From: Janthinobacterium sp. B9-8
GTDB lineage: Bacteria > Pseudomonadota > Gammaproteobacteria > Burkholderiales > Chitinibacteraceae
Length of the DNA stretch: 64,000 bases
Reading direction: 5' to 3'
NCBI RefSeq assembly: GCF_000969645.2
Contig: NZ_CP014222.1
Location: forward strand, 186,001 to 250,000
A program made the translations under genes and the position numbers. The stretch's first letter is position 1. Each line of letters begins with the position of its first letter. The notes below the pieces were generated by a model. The model ran no database searches. It was not told the origin of the DNA and saw nothing but the letters and a program-made list of their open reading frames with translations. Positions 16,672 to 26,641 of the stretch are shown piece after piece.

Positions 16672-19332
16672 TTACACGGTCCAAGGCGCTGGGCGGTTGG
16701 CTGCAATGCCGTACTTTTCAAGAGCCTCTGCTACTTTCGCAGCAGGAATTTTGCCCTCGTCAGCCAGTGCTTTCAGTGCAGCGATCGCAACGTGGTAGCG
16801 ATCGACTTCAAAGAAGCTACGCAATGCTTTACGTGAATCGGAGCGGCCATAGCCGTCGCAACCCAGCACAACGTATTTAGCAGGAACGTATTCACGAACT
16901 TGATCTGCAAACGCACGTTTGTAATCGGTAGCCGCAATCACAGGGCCTGTACGACCAGTCAAGCATTCAGTTACATAAGGCACTTGCTGTGCTGCCATTG
17001 GGTTAAGCATATTGTGACGCTCAACCGCCATACCATCACGGCGCAGTTCGTTAAAGCTTGGGCAAGACCAGATATCAGCATCAATACCAAAATCAGCTTT
17101 CAGTAGATCTGCCGCAGCGATCACTTCGCGGAAGATGGTACCTGAGCCTATCAGCTGCACTTTCAGTGCAGCATCTTTGGCGCCCTCTTGGAACATATAC
17201 ATGCCGCGCAGGATGCCTGCGGCCGAGCCTTCTGGCATGGCTGGGTGGCTGTAGTTTTCATTCATTACTGACAAGTAGTAATAGATGTTCTCTTGGTTTT
17301 GATACATGCGGCGCATACCGTCTTGCACAATCACCGCCAGCTCGTAAGCGAAGGTTGGATCGTAAGACACGCAGTTCGGAATAAACTCAGCAAACAGATG
17401 GCCGTGACCATCTTGGTGCTGCAAGCCTTCGCCGTTCAGCGTAGTGCGGCCAGCCGTACCACCGACCAAGAAGCCGCGAGCGCGTAAATCGCCCGCTGCC
17501 CATGCCAAATCACCAATACGTTGGAAACCAAACATCGAGTAGTAGATGTAGAACGGAATCATGGTGACGCCGTGGTTGGCGTAGGAGGTTGCCGCAGCAA
17601 TCCAATCGCTCATCGCACCGGCTTCGTTAATCCCTTCCTGCAATACTTGGCCAGTCTTGGATTCCTTGTAGAACATCAGTTGGTCTGCATCTTGTGGCTC
17701 GTAAAGCTGACCCACATGTGACCAAATACCCAACTGGCGGAACATGCCTTCCATACCAAAGGTGCGTGATTCATCCGGCACGATAGGCACGATGCGGTTA
17801 CCGATTTTTTTGTCTTTAACCAAGGTGTTCAAGATACGAACAAAGGCCATGGTGGTGGACATTTCACGCTCACCGCTGCTACCCAATAAACCTTGTAATG
17901 CGTCTAAGCCAGGTACTTCCAGTGGCTCGTCGATTGGCTTTCTGGATGGCACAAAGCCGCCGAGTGCCGAACGGCGCTCGTGCATATGCTTCAGCTCTTG
18001 GCTGTCGTCAGCAGGGCGATAGAATTTGCAAGCAATCGCTTCTTCGTCGGTCAGCGGGATATTAAAGCGATCACGCAGGTAAAGCAGATCGGTGTCCGAC
18101 AGCTTTTTGGTGTTGTGCGCTACGTTTTGTGATTCGCCGGCCGCGCCTACGCCAAAGCCTTTTACTGTTTTAACCAGCAAGAGCGTCGGTTGATTTTTGT
18201 GCTCGGAAGCGGCTTTATAAGCTGCGTACACTTTATAAAGATCGTTACCGCCGCGAGTCAGACGCCAGATATCGTCATCCGACATGGCCGCAACCAAGTC
18301 GAGCAATTCTGGGTAAGCACCGAAGAAGTGTTCGCGTACATAAGCACCGTTTTTGGATTTGTAAGTCTGGTATTCACCATCGACTACTTCCATCATGCGT
18401 TTTTGCAGCAGGCCTTTTTTGTCCTGAGCAAGGATGGCATCCCAGCCTGTGCCCCAGACTACCTTGATCACATTCCAGCCCGAGCCACGGAAATCGCCTT
18501 CCAACTCTTGAATGATTTTGCCGTTACCGCGTACTGGGCCGTCAAGGCGCTGCAAGTTGCAGTTAATCACAAAGATCAGATTGTCGAGCTTTTCACGGCC
18601 AGCTAGGGAAATCGCGCCTAAGGATTCTGGCTCGTCCATTTCGCCATCGCCGCAGAAGCACCAAACTTTACGATCGCCTTTTTGCTTAAAGCCACGGTCG
18701 TCGAGGTACTTCATAAAACGGGCTTGGTAAATGGCCATCAGCGGGCCAAGACCCATCGATACCGTTGGGAACTGCCAGAAATCAGGCATCAGCCAAGGGT
18801 GCGGATAGGACGATAGGCCACCGCCTTCTACTTCACGGCGGAATTTATTCAGTTGATCTTCGGTAATGCGGCCTTCAAGAAAAGCCCGTGCATAAACGCC
18901 TGGTGCAGAATGGCCTTGGAAGTAAACCAGGTCGCCGCCGTGGTTTTCTGAAGGCGCATGCCAGAAGTGATTCCAGCCGATATCGTATAAAGTGGCTGCG
19001 GAGGCAAATGAAGAAATATGGCCGCCCGGCTCTGCTTCGTCACGATTAGCTTTAACCACCATCGCCGCTGCATTCCAGCGGGTATAGGCCAGAATACGTT
19101 CTTCCAGATTAGGCTTGCCCGGGTGCTTGGCTTGCAGGTGTGCCGGAATCGTATTGATATAAGCTGTAGTAGCGGTATACGGAATATTGACGCCATCTTG
19201 GCGTGCATGATCGACTAGCTTTTCAACCAGGAAATGGGCGCGCTCTGCGCCTTCTTTTTCGAGGACGCTATCGAGTGACTCTAGCCATTCTTGCGTTTCT
19301 TGGGGATCGAGGTCATGAAGCTGCTCTGCCAT
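16672..19332 (-). CDS. aceE: Pyruvate dehydrogenase E1 component (homodimeric)
   Basis: An 886-residue thiamine-diphosphate enzyme that decarboxylates pyruvate and acetylates the lipoyl groups of AceF. The length and sequence match the single-chain alpha2 type of E. coli AceE (887). Visible markers are the ThDP motif GDGEMDEPES...NCNLQRLDGPVRGN (about 230-270), SSYPHPWLMPDFWQFPT, the conserved H-rich YFQGHSAPGVYARAFLEGR, and GRTTLNGEGLQHQDGH in the C-terminal half. It is the first gene of the PDH operon and starts 121 bases after pgi. Confidence 0.97.
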   Translation of the reverse strand: MAEQLHDLDPQETQEWLESLDSVLEKEGAERAHFLVEKLVDHARQDGVNIPYTATTAYINTIPAHLQAKHPGKPNLEERILAYTRWNAAAMVVKANRDEAEPGGHISSFASAATLYDIGWNHFWHAPSENHGGDLVYFQGHSAPGVYARAFLEGRITEDQLNKFRREVEGGGLSSYPHPWLMPDFWQFPTVSMGLGPLMAIYQARFMKYLDDRGFKQKGDRKVWCFCGDGEMDEPESLGAISLAGREKLDNLIFVINCNLQRLDGPVRGNGKIIQELEGDFRGSGWNVIKVVWGTGWDAILAQDKKGLLQKRMMEVVDGEYQTYKSKNGAYVREHFFGAYPELLDLVAAMSDDDIWRLTRGGNDLYKVYAAYKAASEHKNQPTLLLVKTVKGFGVGAAGESQNVAHNTKKLSDTDLLYLRDRFNIPLTDEEAIACKFYRPADDSQELKHMHERRSALGGFVPSRKPIDEPLEVPGLDALQGLLGSSGEREMSTTMAFVRILNTLVKDKKIGNRIVPIVPDESRTFGMEGMFRQLGIWSHVGQLYEPQDADQLMFYKESKTGQVLQEGINEAGAMSDWIAAATSYANHGVTMIPFYIYYSMFGFQRIGDLAWAAGDLRARGFLVGGTAGRTTLNGEGLQHQDGHGHLFAEFIPNCVSYDPTFAYELAVIVQDGMRRMYQNQENIYYYLSVMNENYSHPAMPEGSAAGILRGMYMFQEGAKDAALKVQLIGSGTIFREVIAAADLLKADFGIDADIWSCPSFNELRRDGMAVERHNMLNPMAAQQVPYVTECLTGRTGPVIAATDYKRAFADQVREYVPAKYVVLGCDGYGRSDSRKALRSFFEVDRYHVAIAALKALADEGKIPAAKVAEALEKYGIAANRPAPWTV

Positions 19333-19383
19333 TGGTCTCTCTACCTTGTGAGTGGGTTAATTATCCGCACAGTGATTGTGAGG

Positions 19384-19448
19384 AGGCGGGTTGTGTGGAC
19401 CCGCCTGCTTTAAAAGGCCTGCATTGTAATAGGCATGTATAGATACAT
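19384..19448. promoter_or_regulatory. Hairpin and palindrome between pgi and aceE
   Basis: AGGCGGGT (19384-19391) pairs with ACCCGCCT (19399-19406), a compact hairpin without a T run. Further upstream of aceE is a perfect 14-base palindrome ATGTATAGATACAT (19435-19448), a possible operator. No known PdhR-type site is recognisable. The placement suits aceE having its own promoter or attenuation after pgi. Confidence 0.35.
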
Positions 19449-19453
19449 CCCGT

Positions 19454-21115
19454 TTAACGGGGAGTATTTCGCTTGTAATAATTCACCAGACCGTTGGTCG
19501 AAGCATCGTGGTTAGTGGTCAAGCCAGGGGTAGTTAAATCGGCTTCGATGGCTTTTGCCAATTGCTTGCCGAGTTCTACACCCCATTGGTCATAGGAATT
19601 AATATTCCAGACCGTGCCTTGTACAAACACTTTGTGCTCGTACAGGGCAATCAGTGCACCTAAACGCCTCGGTGATAAACGCTGCATTAAGATGGTGTTA
19701 GTCGGGCGATTGCCTTCAAATACTTTATGTGGAACTAAAGCATCCTGTGCTTCGCCGGTAATGCCTTGTTTATCTAATTCTGCCCGGACTTCTCCTTCAT
19801 TTTTACCGCGCAAAAATGCTTCTGTCTGGGCAAATACATTGGCCATCAGAATGGTATTGTGCGGCTCAGGAATATCCGGATGCTCTATGGTGGCAATAAA
19901 ATCGACGGGTACGATTTGGCTGCCCTGATGCAATAACTGGTAATAAGCGTGCTGCCCGTTAATACCGGTATCGCCCCATACAACAGGCCCGGTGCGATAG
20001 TTCACGCGTTTGCCATTCAAATCAACCGTTTTACCGTTTGATTCCATATCCAGCTGTTGTAAATAAGCTGGGAATCGATAAAGCGATTGGTTATAAGGCG
20101 AAATAAGCTGGGTGCTGGCACCAAAGAAATTGATATACCAAACACCGAGCATCCCCATAATCACCGGTAAATTCTGCTCTAATGGTTTACTGCAGAAATG
20201 CTGATCCATGGTGTATGCACCATGAAGAAGATCCTGGTAATTATGTTTGCCCAAATAAATAGCAATCGGTAAACCAATCGCGCTCCATAGGCTATAGCGG
20301 CCACCGACCCAATCCCAGAATTCAAACATATTGTTGATATCAATGCCGAATTCGCTGACTGCCTTGGCATTGGTCGAAACAGCCACAAAATGCTTGGCAA
20401 TATGTTTTTCATCACCCGAGGCTTTTACAAACCATGCACGCGATGTGCGGGCATTGGTCAGTGTTTCCTGAGTGGTAAATGTTTTGGATGAAATAATAAA
20501 GAGTGTGGTTTCTGGATTAAGTTCGGCTAATGTAGAAATAACCTGATCACCATCGACCGTCGAAACAAAGTGCATCTTCAGGCGTTTATGGCCGTAATCT
20601 TTGAGCGCCTGGCAAACCATCAGCGGGCCAAGATCTGAGCCGCCAATCCCGATATTGACAATATCGGTAATCGCTTTGCCGGTGTAACCCAGCCATTCAC
20701 CCGAACGTACTTTATCCGAGAAAATGCCGATTTTTTCTTTAACGGCATTGACCTTGGGCATGACATCTTCGCCATCAACCATCAGCGGGTGTTTGTCTAG
20801 ATTACGCAGGGCGGTGTGCAAAACGGCACGGTTTTCTGTGGTATTGATTTTTTGCCCGGAAAACATCGCTTTAATGCGATCTTCCAAGCCAGACTGACGG
20901 GCCAGATCCATCAGCAAAGTCATGGTCTTGGCGGTAATGCGGTTTTTTGAGTAATCAAAAAACAGGCCGCCCGATTCAATAGAAAACTGCTCAAAGCGTT
21001 GCGGATCGTCGTTAAACAGATCACGTAAATGCAAAGGGGACACTTCTTTGAAGTGCTCTTCCAGAGCAAGCCACGCTGGCGATTGTGTGAGGTTAGGCAT
21101 GATGTGGTTTGGCAT
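19454..21115 (-). CDS. pgi: Glucose-6-phosphate isomerase
   Basis: A 553-residue PGI interconverting glucose-6-phosphate and fructose-6-phosphate. Family signatures are visible: the sugar-phosphate site [10 protein letters not shown] (about 155), [14 protein letters not shown] (about 210), the catalytic region [16 protein letters not shown] (about 265), and the C-terminal signature [13 protein letters not shown]. The length is normal for the large bacterial type (E. coli 549). It follows hexR by 22 bases on the same strand, so it is probably in the zwf-pgl-hexR-pgi transcript. A second in-frame ATG is five codons in; neither has a strong ribosome site. Confidence 0.96.
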   Translation of the reverse strand: MPNHIMPNLTQSPAWLALEEHFKEVSPLHLRDLFNDDPQRFEQFSIESGGLFFDYSKNRITAKTMTLLMDLARQSGLEDRIKAMFSGQKINTTENRAVLHTALRNLDKHPLMVDGEDVMPKVNAVKEKIGIFSDKVRSGEWLGYTGKAITDIVNIGIGGSDLGPLMVCQALKDYGHKRLKMHFVSTVDGDQVISTLAELNPETTLFIISSKTFTTQETLTNARTSRAWFVKASGDEKHIAKHFVAVSTNAKAVSEFGIDINNMFEFWDWVGGRYSLWSAIGLPIAIYLGKHNYQDLLHGAYTMDQHFCSKPLEQNLPVIMGMLGVWYINFFGASTQLISPYNQSLYRFPAYLQQLDMESNGKTVDLNGKRVNYRTGPVVWGDTGINGQHAYYQLLHQGSQIVPVDFIATIEHPDIPEPHNTILMANVFAQTEAFLRGKNEGEVRAELDKQGITGEAQDALVPHKVFEGNRPTNTILMQRLSPRRLGALIALYEHKVFVQGTVWNINSYDQWGVELGKQLAKAIEADLTTPGLTTNHDASTNGLVNYYKRNTPR

Positions 21116-21137
21116 GAAGTAAATGAGTCCTTAAAAA

Positions 21138-21989
21138 TCAGCTGTAGTTGTCATGACCACGAACACGCTTTTCTTTGAGGCTGCGCTTCATTTTTTCGAG
21201 CTGGTCTATGAGTTCTGGTCCGCGTCTGAGTGCTACGCCTACGGCGAGTACGTCAATAATCACCAGGTGCACAATACGAGTGATCATTGGGGTGTAAAGA
21301 TCGGGGTCTTCCATTGTGTCGGCATAAAGGCAAAGCGAGCAACGCTTGGCCAATGGCGATTTGGAATGGGTAATACCGATGACATCGGCTCCGGCATCAC
21401 GGGCAATTTCTACCGAGCGCAGTAAATCGAGTGTGCGGCCCGAGTTAGAAACAGCCACAACAGCATCCCCTGGCCCGAGCATCGATGCGCTCATGCCGTG
21501 CATATGCGGATCGGTGTATGAAACAGTTGGCACGCCTAAGCGGAAAAACTTGTTCTGTGCATCAATCGCTACCGCACCGGATTGCCCCTGGCCGTAGACT
21601 TCAATTTTCTTGGCATTCGACATAATGGTGATCGCGCGCTCTAAGACCTCGGTATCGAGTTCATTACGGCAGCGCAGCAAATGTGAAATATTATTGTCGA
21701 ATAATTTGCGTGCCAGATCGTGCGCCGAATCATCACGGCTCACCATAGAGTGCACATAAGGCACGCCAGACACCAAGCTGCGTGTAAGACGCAATTTGAA
21801 ATCCTGCAAGCCAGAGCAGTTGAGTGAGCGACAGAATCGAATCACGGTGGGTTGTGAAACCAGCGCTAAGTCGGCAATTTGCGCAATGGGTGCATTAGCG
21901 ACCAGATTGGGTTGCTCAATCACCAGCTCTGCCACTTTGCGTTCTGATTTGCTGAGGCTATCGAGTGCGGCCTTGATACGTTCGAGCAT
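21138..21989 (-). CDS. hexR: HexR-type RpiR family transcriptional regulator
   Basis: A 283-residue regulator: an N-terminal RpiR helix-turn-helix (about 1-77, ADLALVSQPTVIRFCRSLNCSGLQDFKLRL) and a C-terminal SIS sugar-phosphate domain (about 120-260, VYGQGQSGAVAIDAQ, SNSGRTLDLL). HexR represses Entner-Doudoroff and related genes and is released by KDPG in pseudomonads and relatives. Here it sits inside the zwf-pgl-hexR-pgi group and next to edd-eda, and two sites fitting the HexR consensus lie between zwf and edd. Effector identity is inferred from family and context. Confidence 0.93.
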   Translation of the reverse strand: MLERIKAALDSLSKSERKVAELVIEQPNLVANAPIAQIADLALVSQPTVIRFCRSLNCSGLQDFKLRLTRSLVSGVPYVHSMVSRDDSAHDLARKLFDNNISHLLRCRNELDTEVLERAITIMSNAKKIEVYGQGQSGAVAIDAQNKFFRLGVPTVSYTDPHMHGMSASMLGPGDAVVAVSNSGRTLDLLRSVEIARDAGADVIGITHSKSPLAKRCSLCLYADTMEDPDLYTPMITRIVHLVIIDVLAVGVALRRGPELIDQLEKMKRSLKEKRVRGHDNYS

Positions 21990-22012
21990 GTATTTTTCTC
22001 ACACAATTGTAG

Positions 22013-22052
22013 GGTGGCTTAGCCCAGCGTTTTTTGGCTGGGCTAAGCCACC
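22013..22052. repeat. Perfect 16-bp hairpin between pgl and hexR
   Basis: GGTGGCTTAGCCCAGC (22013-22028) and its exact inverse (22037-22052) flank an 8-base loop; flanking TAGGG extends similarity to the GTAGGGTGG class of dispersed palindromes. It lies within the presumed zwf-pgl-hexR-pgi transcript and may mark processing or partial attenuation. Confidence 0.7.
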
Positions 22053-22139
22053 ATGGCACATGAAACTCGGGAGCCAGGGCAATATCGCTGAACGAGACAA
22101 ACCTCGCACGCAGATCGCCTAAGCTGCCTTAGGAAAGTA

Positions 22140-22841
22140 TCAAGTAGCCCAAAATACCTGTTTGAGTCCATTGCACTTATCCAGCACACGGCGGATAGGG
22201 AATAGCTCAGTGGCTGGTTTTTGCTCAAGCAAGGCCGTTTGCAATAATGCTTTTTTACTGTCGCCAGTGATATGTACGATTACCGAACGGGCTTTTGCCA
22301 GTGTAGGCAGAGTGAGCGTAATGCGCTGATGGGGCGCTGCTGGCGGGGTGACTGCAGCACAAAGGGCGTCTGATACACAGGCGGCTTCCAGCTCGGCTGC
22401 ATTGGGGAAGAGCGATGCAGTATGGCCATCATCTCCCATACCTAAAATCAGCACATCCAGCGGGGACGGCAGGGCGGCAAGGCGTTCTTCAATGGCCGCT
22501 TGGCCTTCATGCGCGCTGGCCGCATTTGATACTTGTGAAATAAAAGTCGCTTGGGCAGCTTTATCCTGCAAGAGATTCTCACGGGTAAGACGCTCATTGC
22601 TATCCGCGTGATCGGGGGCAACCCAGCGCTCGTCCGCCAGTGTGATGACTACTTTTGACCAGTCTAATTCTTTTACTCGCAAGGCTTTAAACATGCCGGC
22701 GGGGGTTCTTCCCCCTGATACTGCAATTCCTGCCTGACCACGCGCCGCAATGGCTGCACTTAATTGCTCAGCGATAAAATCAGCCAATTGATGATCTAAT
22801 TCGTCTTTTGACGAATATTCGTGCCATGACAGTGATGACAT
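22140..22841 (-). CDS. pgl: 6-phosphogluconolactonase (DevB type)
   Basis: A 233-residue soluble enzyme hydrolysing 6-phosphoglucono-lactone to 6-phosphogluconate. Family motifs: SGGRTPAGMFKAL near residue 43, ADERWVAPDHADSNERLTRENLL (about 69-91), GMGDDGHTASLFPNA (about 136-150) and the C-terminal TGDSKKALL. It follows zwf by 65 bases on the same strand, the usual order in the oxidative/Entner-Doudoroff operon. The ATG is the first in the frame. Confidence 0.95.
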   Translation of the reverse strand: MSSLSWHEYSSKDELDHQLADFIAEQLSAAIAARGQAGIAVSGGRTPAGMFKALRVKELDWSKVVITLADERWVAPDHADSNERLTRENLLQDKAAQATFISQVSNAASAHEGQAAIEERLAALPSPLDVLILGMGDDGHTASLFPNAAELEAACVSDALCAAVTPPAAPHQRITLTLPTLAKARSVIVHITGDSKKALLQTALLEQKPATELFPIRRVLDKCNGLKQVFWAT

Positions 22842-22866
22842 GTTTTACCTCATGATAATGAAAGAA

Positions 22867-22886
22867 CGGGCCAGAAAACTGGCCCG
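22867..22886 (-). terminator. Hairpin between zwf and pgl (attenuator-like)
   Basis: CGGGCCAG (22867-22874) pairs with CTGGCCCG (22879-22886). Read on the minus strand it is followed by TTCTTTC rather than a clean T run. It may reduce read-through from zwf into pgl or stabilise the zwf message. Confidence 0.5.
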
Positions 22887-22906
22887 CTTTATAGTCTCAA
22901 TTTTAA

Positions 22907-24361
22907 TTAAGCTTCTTCGTGCCAGCAAAGGCCGTCGCGCGATAGCAGGGCTGATGAGGCAGCAGGACCCCAAGTGCCGGCAGTATACGGCTTAGGACCA
23001 TCCGGGCTGCTTTCCCAGTTGTCGATAATAGGCTCAACCCATTTCCAGGCTGCACGTTGCTCGTCACGGCGTACAAATAACGATAGATCTCCGCGAATCA
23101 CATCAAGCAACAGGCGCTCGTATGCTTCCGGGCTGCGGGTTTGGAAGATTTCTTTGAAATCCATATCCAGATGCACAGGGCGTAAACGACCTTGATTGCC
23201 CGGCTCTTTTGCCATCATATAAAGACGTACAGATTCGGCAGGCTGTAGCTGAATAACCAAGCGATTTGGCGTGCTGGCTGTACGGCCATAAATGGAGTGC
23301 GGGGTTTCGCGGAAGTTAATCACGATCTCGGCAAGGCGCTCGGATAAGCGCTTACCTGTGCGTAGATAAAACGGTACACCCGCCCAGCGCCAAGTCTGGA
23401 TTTCTGCTTTAAGGGCCACAAAGGTTTCGGTTTTTGAATGGGCCGGAACATCAGGCTCGGTCAGGTAGCCTTGCACAGGTTTGCCATCCACTGCACCCGC
23501 GCGGTATTGGCCACGAACAACCTTGGTGTGAACGTCTTCGGTTGTGAGCGGTTTTAAGGCACGTAAGATTTTGAGCTTTTCATCACGTACAGCATCGGCA
23601 TCGATCGATGCTGGTGGCTCCATCGCAACAATGGTCAGTAGCTGCAAGAGATGGTTTTGCACCATATCGCGCAATGCGCCGGTTTTATCGTAGAAATCGG
23701 CACGGGATTCAACGCCTACTTGCTCGGTAACGGTAATTTGTACGTCGCGTATCCATTCTCTGCGCCAGAGCGGCTCAAGCAAGGTATTGGCAAAGCGTAA
23801 AGCCATTAGGTTCTGGACCGGTTCTTTGCCCAGATAATGGTCGATTCGATAAATTTGATGTTCTTGGAAATATTCACCGACTTCATCATTAATCTTGTTT
23901 GATGAAGCTAAATCGTGTCCCAATGGTTTTTCAAGCACGACGCGGGCGTTGCCAGCAGCAAGGCCAGCTTCGGACAAACTCTTGGAGATCGGGGCAAATA
24001 AATCAGGTGCAGTCGACAGATAAAATACGCGAACACGTTTTGGAAATGCATTGAGTGCATCAGCTAGCTTACTGAATTCTGCGGGATGATTGGCATCCAG
24101 CTGCAAGTATTCAATACGCGCAGCAAACGAGGACCAATCTGTATCATTATAGTGGCGCCCTAAGTAGCCAACGGCTAAAGCATGGGCTTTTTTGAGGTAG
24201 GCAGCAGTGTCTGGAACACTGCGGCCCAGACAGACAATGCGCCCTTCTTGGGGCAGATTGCCTTCTTGATGTTGGTGGTACAGCGCTGGTAGCAATTTAC
24301 GCATTACCAAGTCGCCAGTGCCGCCGAACAGCACCATGTCGAAAGCGTCGATCGGAGTCAT
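22907..24361 (-). CDS. zwf: Glucose-6-phosphate 1-dehydrogenase
   Basis: A 484-residue enzyme oxidising glucose-6-phosphate to 6-phosphoglucono-lactone with NAD(P)+. N-terminal nucleotide motif GGTGDLVMRKLLPALY (about 13-28), the active-site stretch RIDHYLGKEPVQNL (about 172-186) and the EKPLGHD segment are intact. It starts the minus-strand group zwf-pgl-hexR-pgi. Upstream, 304 bases separate it from divergent edd, with two HexR-type operators in that gap. AAGGA lies 9 bases before the ATG. Confidence 0.97.
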   Translation of the reverse strand: MTPIDAFDMVLFGGTGDLVMRKLLPALYHQHQEGNLPQEGRIVCLGRSVPDTAAYLKKAHALAVGYLGRHYNDTDWSSFAARIEYLQLDANHPAEFSKLADALNAFPKRVRVFYLSTAPDLFAPISKSLSEAGLAAGNARVVLEKPLGHDLASSNKINDEVGEYFQEHQIYRIDHYLGKEPVQNLMALRFANTLLEPLWRREWIRDVQITVTEQVGVESRADFYDKTGALRDMVQNHLLQLLTIVAMEPPASIDADAVRDEKLKILRALKPLTTEDVHTKVVRGQYRAGAVDGKPVQGYLTEPDVPAHSKTETFVALKAEIQTWRWAGVPFYLRTGKRLSERLAEIVINFRETPHSIYGRTASTPNRLVIQLQPAESVRLYMMAKEPGNQGRLRPVHLDMDFKEIFQTRSPEAYERLLLDVIRGDLSLFVRRDEQRAAWKWVEPIIDNWESSPDGPKPYTAGTWGPAASSALLSRDGLCWHEEA

Positions 24362-24418
24362 CCGCGAGAGTCCTTATTCTTAATTCGGTTTTTGGGCCTT
24401 GGCGGGCACGTAAGACTT

Positions 24419-24433
24419 TGTAATCTTACTACA
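24419..24433. promoter_or_regulatory. HexR-type operator near zwf
   Basis: TGTAATCTTACTACA fits the HexR consensus TGTARTNNNAYTACA at every defined position. It lies 58 bases from the zwf start, where bound regulator would block the zwf promoter. The consensus is known from gamma- and betaproteobacterial HexR; binding here is inferred, supported by hexR being three genes away. Confidence 0.75.
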
Positions 24434-24588
24434 CCACTAAATAGCGGCGCAAACGAAATTCGCCAAGGCCCATGAATGATGGGGGATTACACGTAGCGCA
24501 GAATGTTAACCCTGTGTAAATGTTGACTATTGATACAGCGCAATGAAATCAAATTTCCAAGCTGATGCGGTTGAAGTTATAGGTGCTT

Positions 24589-24603
24589 TGTAGTAAAACT
24601 ACG
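24589..24603. promoter_or_regulatory. HexR-type operator near edd
   Basis: TGTAGTAAAACTACG matches TGTARTNNNAYTACA at all but the last base. It lies 63 bases from the edd ATG and so is placed to control edd-eda while its partner at 24419 controls zwf. Confidence 0.7.
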
Positions 24604-24665
24604 ATCAATTTTACAGAAATGCACGTGGCGTGCTGTGATCGCGCCGTAACTCGGAGCCTTTGTCT

Positions 24666-26492
24666 ATGTCCGTTCATCCCAAGCTTGCCGAAGTCACTGC
24701 GCGTATTATCGCAAGAAGCCAAGGCCCCCGCTCTCGTTATTTAGCCCGCCTTGAAAAAGCTGCCAGTAAGGAGCCGCTACGTAAGGGTTTAGCCTGTACG
24801 AATCAGGCTCACGCCTGGGCCGCTGCGCCAGAAAACGACAAAATAATGATGCGCGAAATGCGTCAGCCCAATCTGGGTATTGTCTCTGCTTACAATGACA
24901 TGCTGTCCGCGCATCAGCCGTTTGAAATGTTTCCTGCCATTATTAAAGAGGCGGTGCGTCAGGCGGGTGCAACAGCACAATTTGCGGGTGGCGTACCAGC
25001 AATGTGTGATGGTGTGACGCAAGGCCAGCCGGGCATGGAGCTCAGCCTGTTTAGCCGTGATGTGATTGCCATGTCGACCGCAGTTGGCCTATCGCACAAT
25101 GTATTTGATAGCGTGGTTTGCTTAGGCGTCTGTGACAAAATTGTGCCGGGTTTGTTGATTGGTGCATTGCAGTTTGGTCATTTGCCAACGGTTTTTGTTC
25201 CTGCTGGCCCGATGACCTCGGGTATTGCTAATAGCGAAAAAGCCAAGGCGCGCCAGTTATTTGCTGAAGGCAAATGTGGTCGTGAAGAATTATTGGCCTC
25301 AGAAGAAGGCTCTTACCACGGCGCAGGTACATGTACTTTCTTTGGTACAGCTAACTCTAATCAAATGTTGATGGAAGTGATGGGCCTGCATTTGCCAGGC
25401 GCCGCTTTCGTTAATCCGAATACCCCACTGCGTGACGCGCTGACTGTTGCAGCAGCACAACGTGCGATTGCTATTACTTATAAGGGCGATGAGTTTACGC
25501 CGGTAGGTAAGGTGGTCGATGAAAAATGTATCGTAAATGGCATTGTTGGTTTGCTTGCAACAGGTGGCTCGACCAATCACACCATTCATATGATTGCGAT
25601 CGCTCGTGCAGCGGGCATCATTATTGATTGGACTGATTTCGATGATTTATCCGCCATTATTCCGCTGCTGGCAAAGATTTATCCTAATGGCTCGGCCGAT
25701 GTAAATCATTTCCATGCTGCTGGCGGTATGGGCTTTTTGATTCGTGAATTACTTGATGCGGGCTTGCTGCACGAAGATGTGCTGACCGTAGCAGGCAAAA
25801 GCTTGCGTCCTTATGCGAATGAGCCTTTCTTGGGTGAGGATGGCAAGGCCGTATGGCGCCCAGCCCCGCTTGAGCCCGTTGACGACAATGTGGTTCGCCA
25901 TGCTAGCAATCCATTTAGTGCTGACGGTGGTTTACGCTTGTTGGCGGGTAACTTGGGTCGCTCTGTCATCAAAATTTCTGCGGTTAAACCAGAAAATCGC
26001 TGTGTTGAAGCGCCAGCGATTGTGTTTGATGATCAAGATGATGTGTTGGCAGCCTTTAAACGTGGCGAGTTGGAAAAAGATTTTGTAGTCGTGCTGCGTT
26101 TCCAAGGCCCATGTGCCAATGGGATGCCAGAGCTGCATAAGCTCACGCCTGTGCTAGGGCTTTTGCAAGATCGCGGTTTTAAAGTGGCCTTGGTGACCGA
26201 TGGTCGTATGTCGGGCGCGTCTGGCAAAGTGCCTTCTGCCATTCATATGACGCCAGAAGTCTTAAAAGGCGGCCCATTGGGCAAGGTTAGAACGGGCGAC
26301 ATCATCCGTCTCGATGCCGATGCGGGCGTGGTTGAAGCCAAGGTCGATGCAGCTGTTTGGGCTGCTCGCACCGTGGATGCCGCAGATCTGTCTGCTAATG
26401 AGCATGGTATGGGGCGTGAGTTGTTTGCCACATTCCGCTCTGCAGCAACTGGCGCTGAAGAAGGCGCAATCAGCATGGGCCTCGCTCATTAA
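24666..26492 (+). CDS. edd: 6-phosphogluconate dehydratase (Entner-Doudoroff)
   Basis: A 608-residue IlvD/Edd family dehydratase converting 6-phosphogluconate to KDPG with a [4Fe-4S] cluster. Cluster cysteines are seen in CDGVTQG (about 155) and VCLGVCDKI, and [13 protein letters not shown] follows. The C-terminal half carries [16 protein letters not shown] start it at the ATG at 24666, with GGAG 9 bases before; an in-frame TTG two codons upstream is less likely. It diverges from zwf and precedes eda. Confidence 0.97.
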   Translation: MSVHPKLAEVTARIIARSQGPRSRYLARLEKAASKEPLRKGLACTNQAHAWAAAPENDKIMMREMRQPNLGIVSAYNDMLSAHQPFEMFPAIIKEAVRQAGATAQFAGGVPAMCDGVTQGQPGMELSLFSRDVIAMSTAVGLSHNVFDSVVCLGVCDKIVPGLLIGALQFGHLPTVFVPAGPMTSGIANSEKAKARQLFAEGKCGREELLASEEGSYHGAGTCTFFGTANSNQMLMEVMGLHLPGAAFVNPNTPLRDALTVAAAQRAIAITYKGDEFTPVGKVVDEKCIVNGIVGLLATGGSTNHTIHMIAIARAAGIIIDWTDFDDLSAIIPLLAKIYPNGSADVNHFHAAGGMGFLIRELLDAGLLHEDVLTVAGKSLRPYANEPFLGEDGKAVWRPAPLEPVDDNVVRHASNPFSADGGLRLLAGNLGRSVIKISAVKPENRCVEAPAIVFDDQDDVLAAFKRGELEKDFVVVLRFQGPCANGMPELHKLTPVLGLLQDRGFKVALVTDGRMSGASGKVPSAIHMTPEVLKGGPLGKVRTGDIIRLDADAGVVEAKVDAAVWAARTVDAADLSANEHGMGRELFATFRSAATGAEEGAISMGLAH

Positions 26493-26505
26493 TTAAGTTT
26501 TTTTT

Positions 26506-26602
26506 GATGGGGGAGCATCGCTGAGTGAAGAAAAGCATTCGCACTCAGCGAGATACTCATCGAATTGTCATTACTGATGGGTATCACTCTGCTCCTCCCA
26601 TC
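26506..26602 (+). ncRNA. Cloverleaf-like palindromic element between edd and eda
   Basis: Three nested inverted repeats form a three-way junction. The outer stem pairs GATGGGGGAGCA (26506-26517) with TGCTCCTCCCATC (26590-26602). The first inner hairpin pairs CGCTGAGTG (26519-26527) with CACTCAGCG (26542-26550), and the second pairs GATACTCATC (26552-26561) with GATGGGTATC (26576-26585, one G-T). A T run lies before it, not after, so it is not a plain terminator. It may be an mRNA structure in the edd-eda transcript or a small dispersed element; no known RNA family is recognised. Confidence 0.45.
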
Positions 26603-26641
26603 CTATATATCTAATATTTACAGAACAGGAAGAACAACCCC

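Larger units (their letters stand above)
24362..24665. promoter_or_regulatory. Divergent zwf/edd control region
   Basis: A 304-base region between divergent zwf and edd. It contains two inverted-repeat operators (listed separately), each about 60-75 bases from one of the two start codons. No reading frame or repeat of note is otherwise present. Confidence 0.75.

Noticed and set aside
18190..18606. 138-codon plus-strand frame opposite aceE
   Set aside because: Antisense shadow of AceE coding sequence with no independent support.
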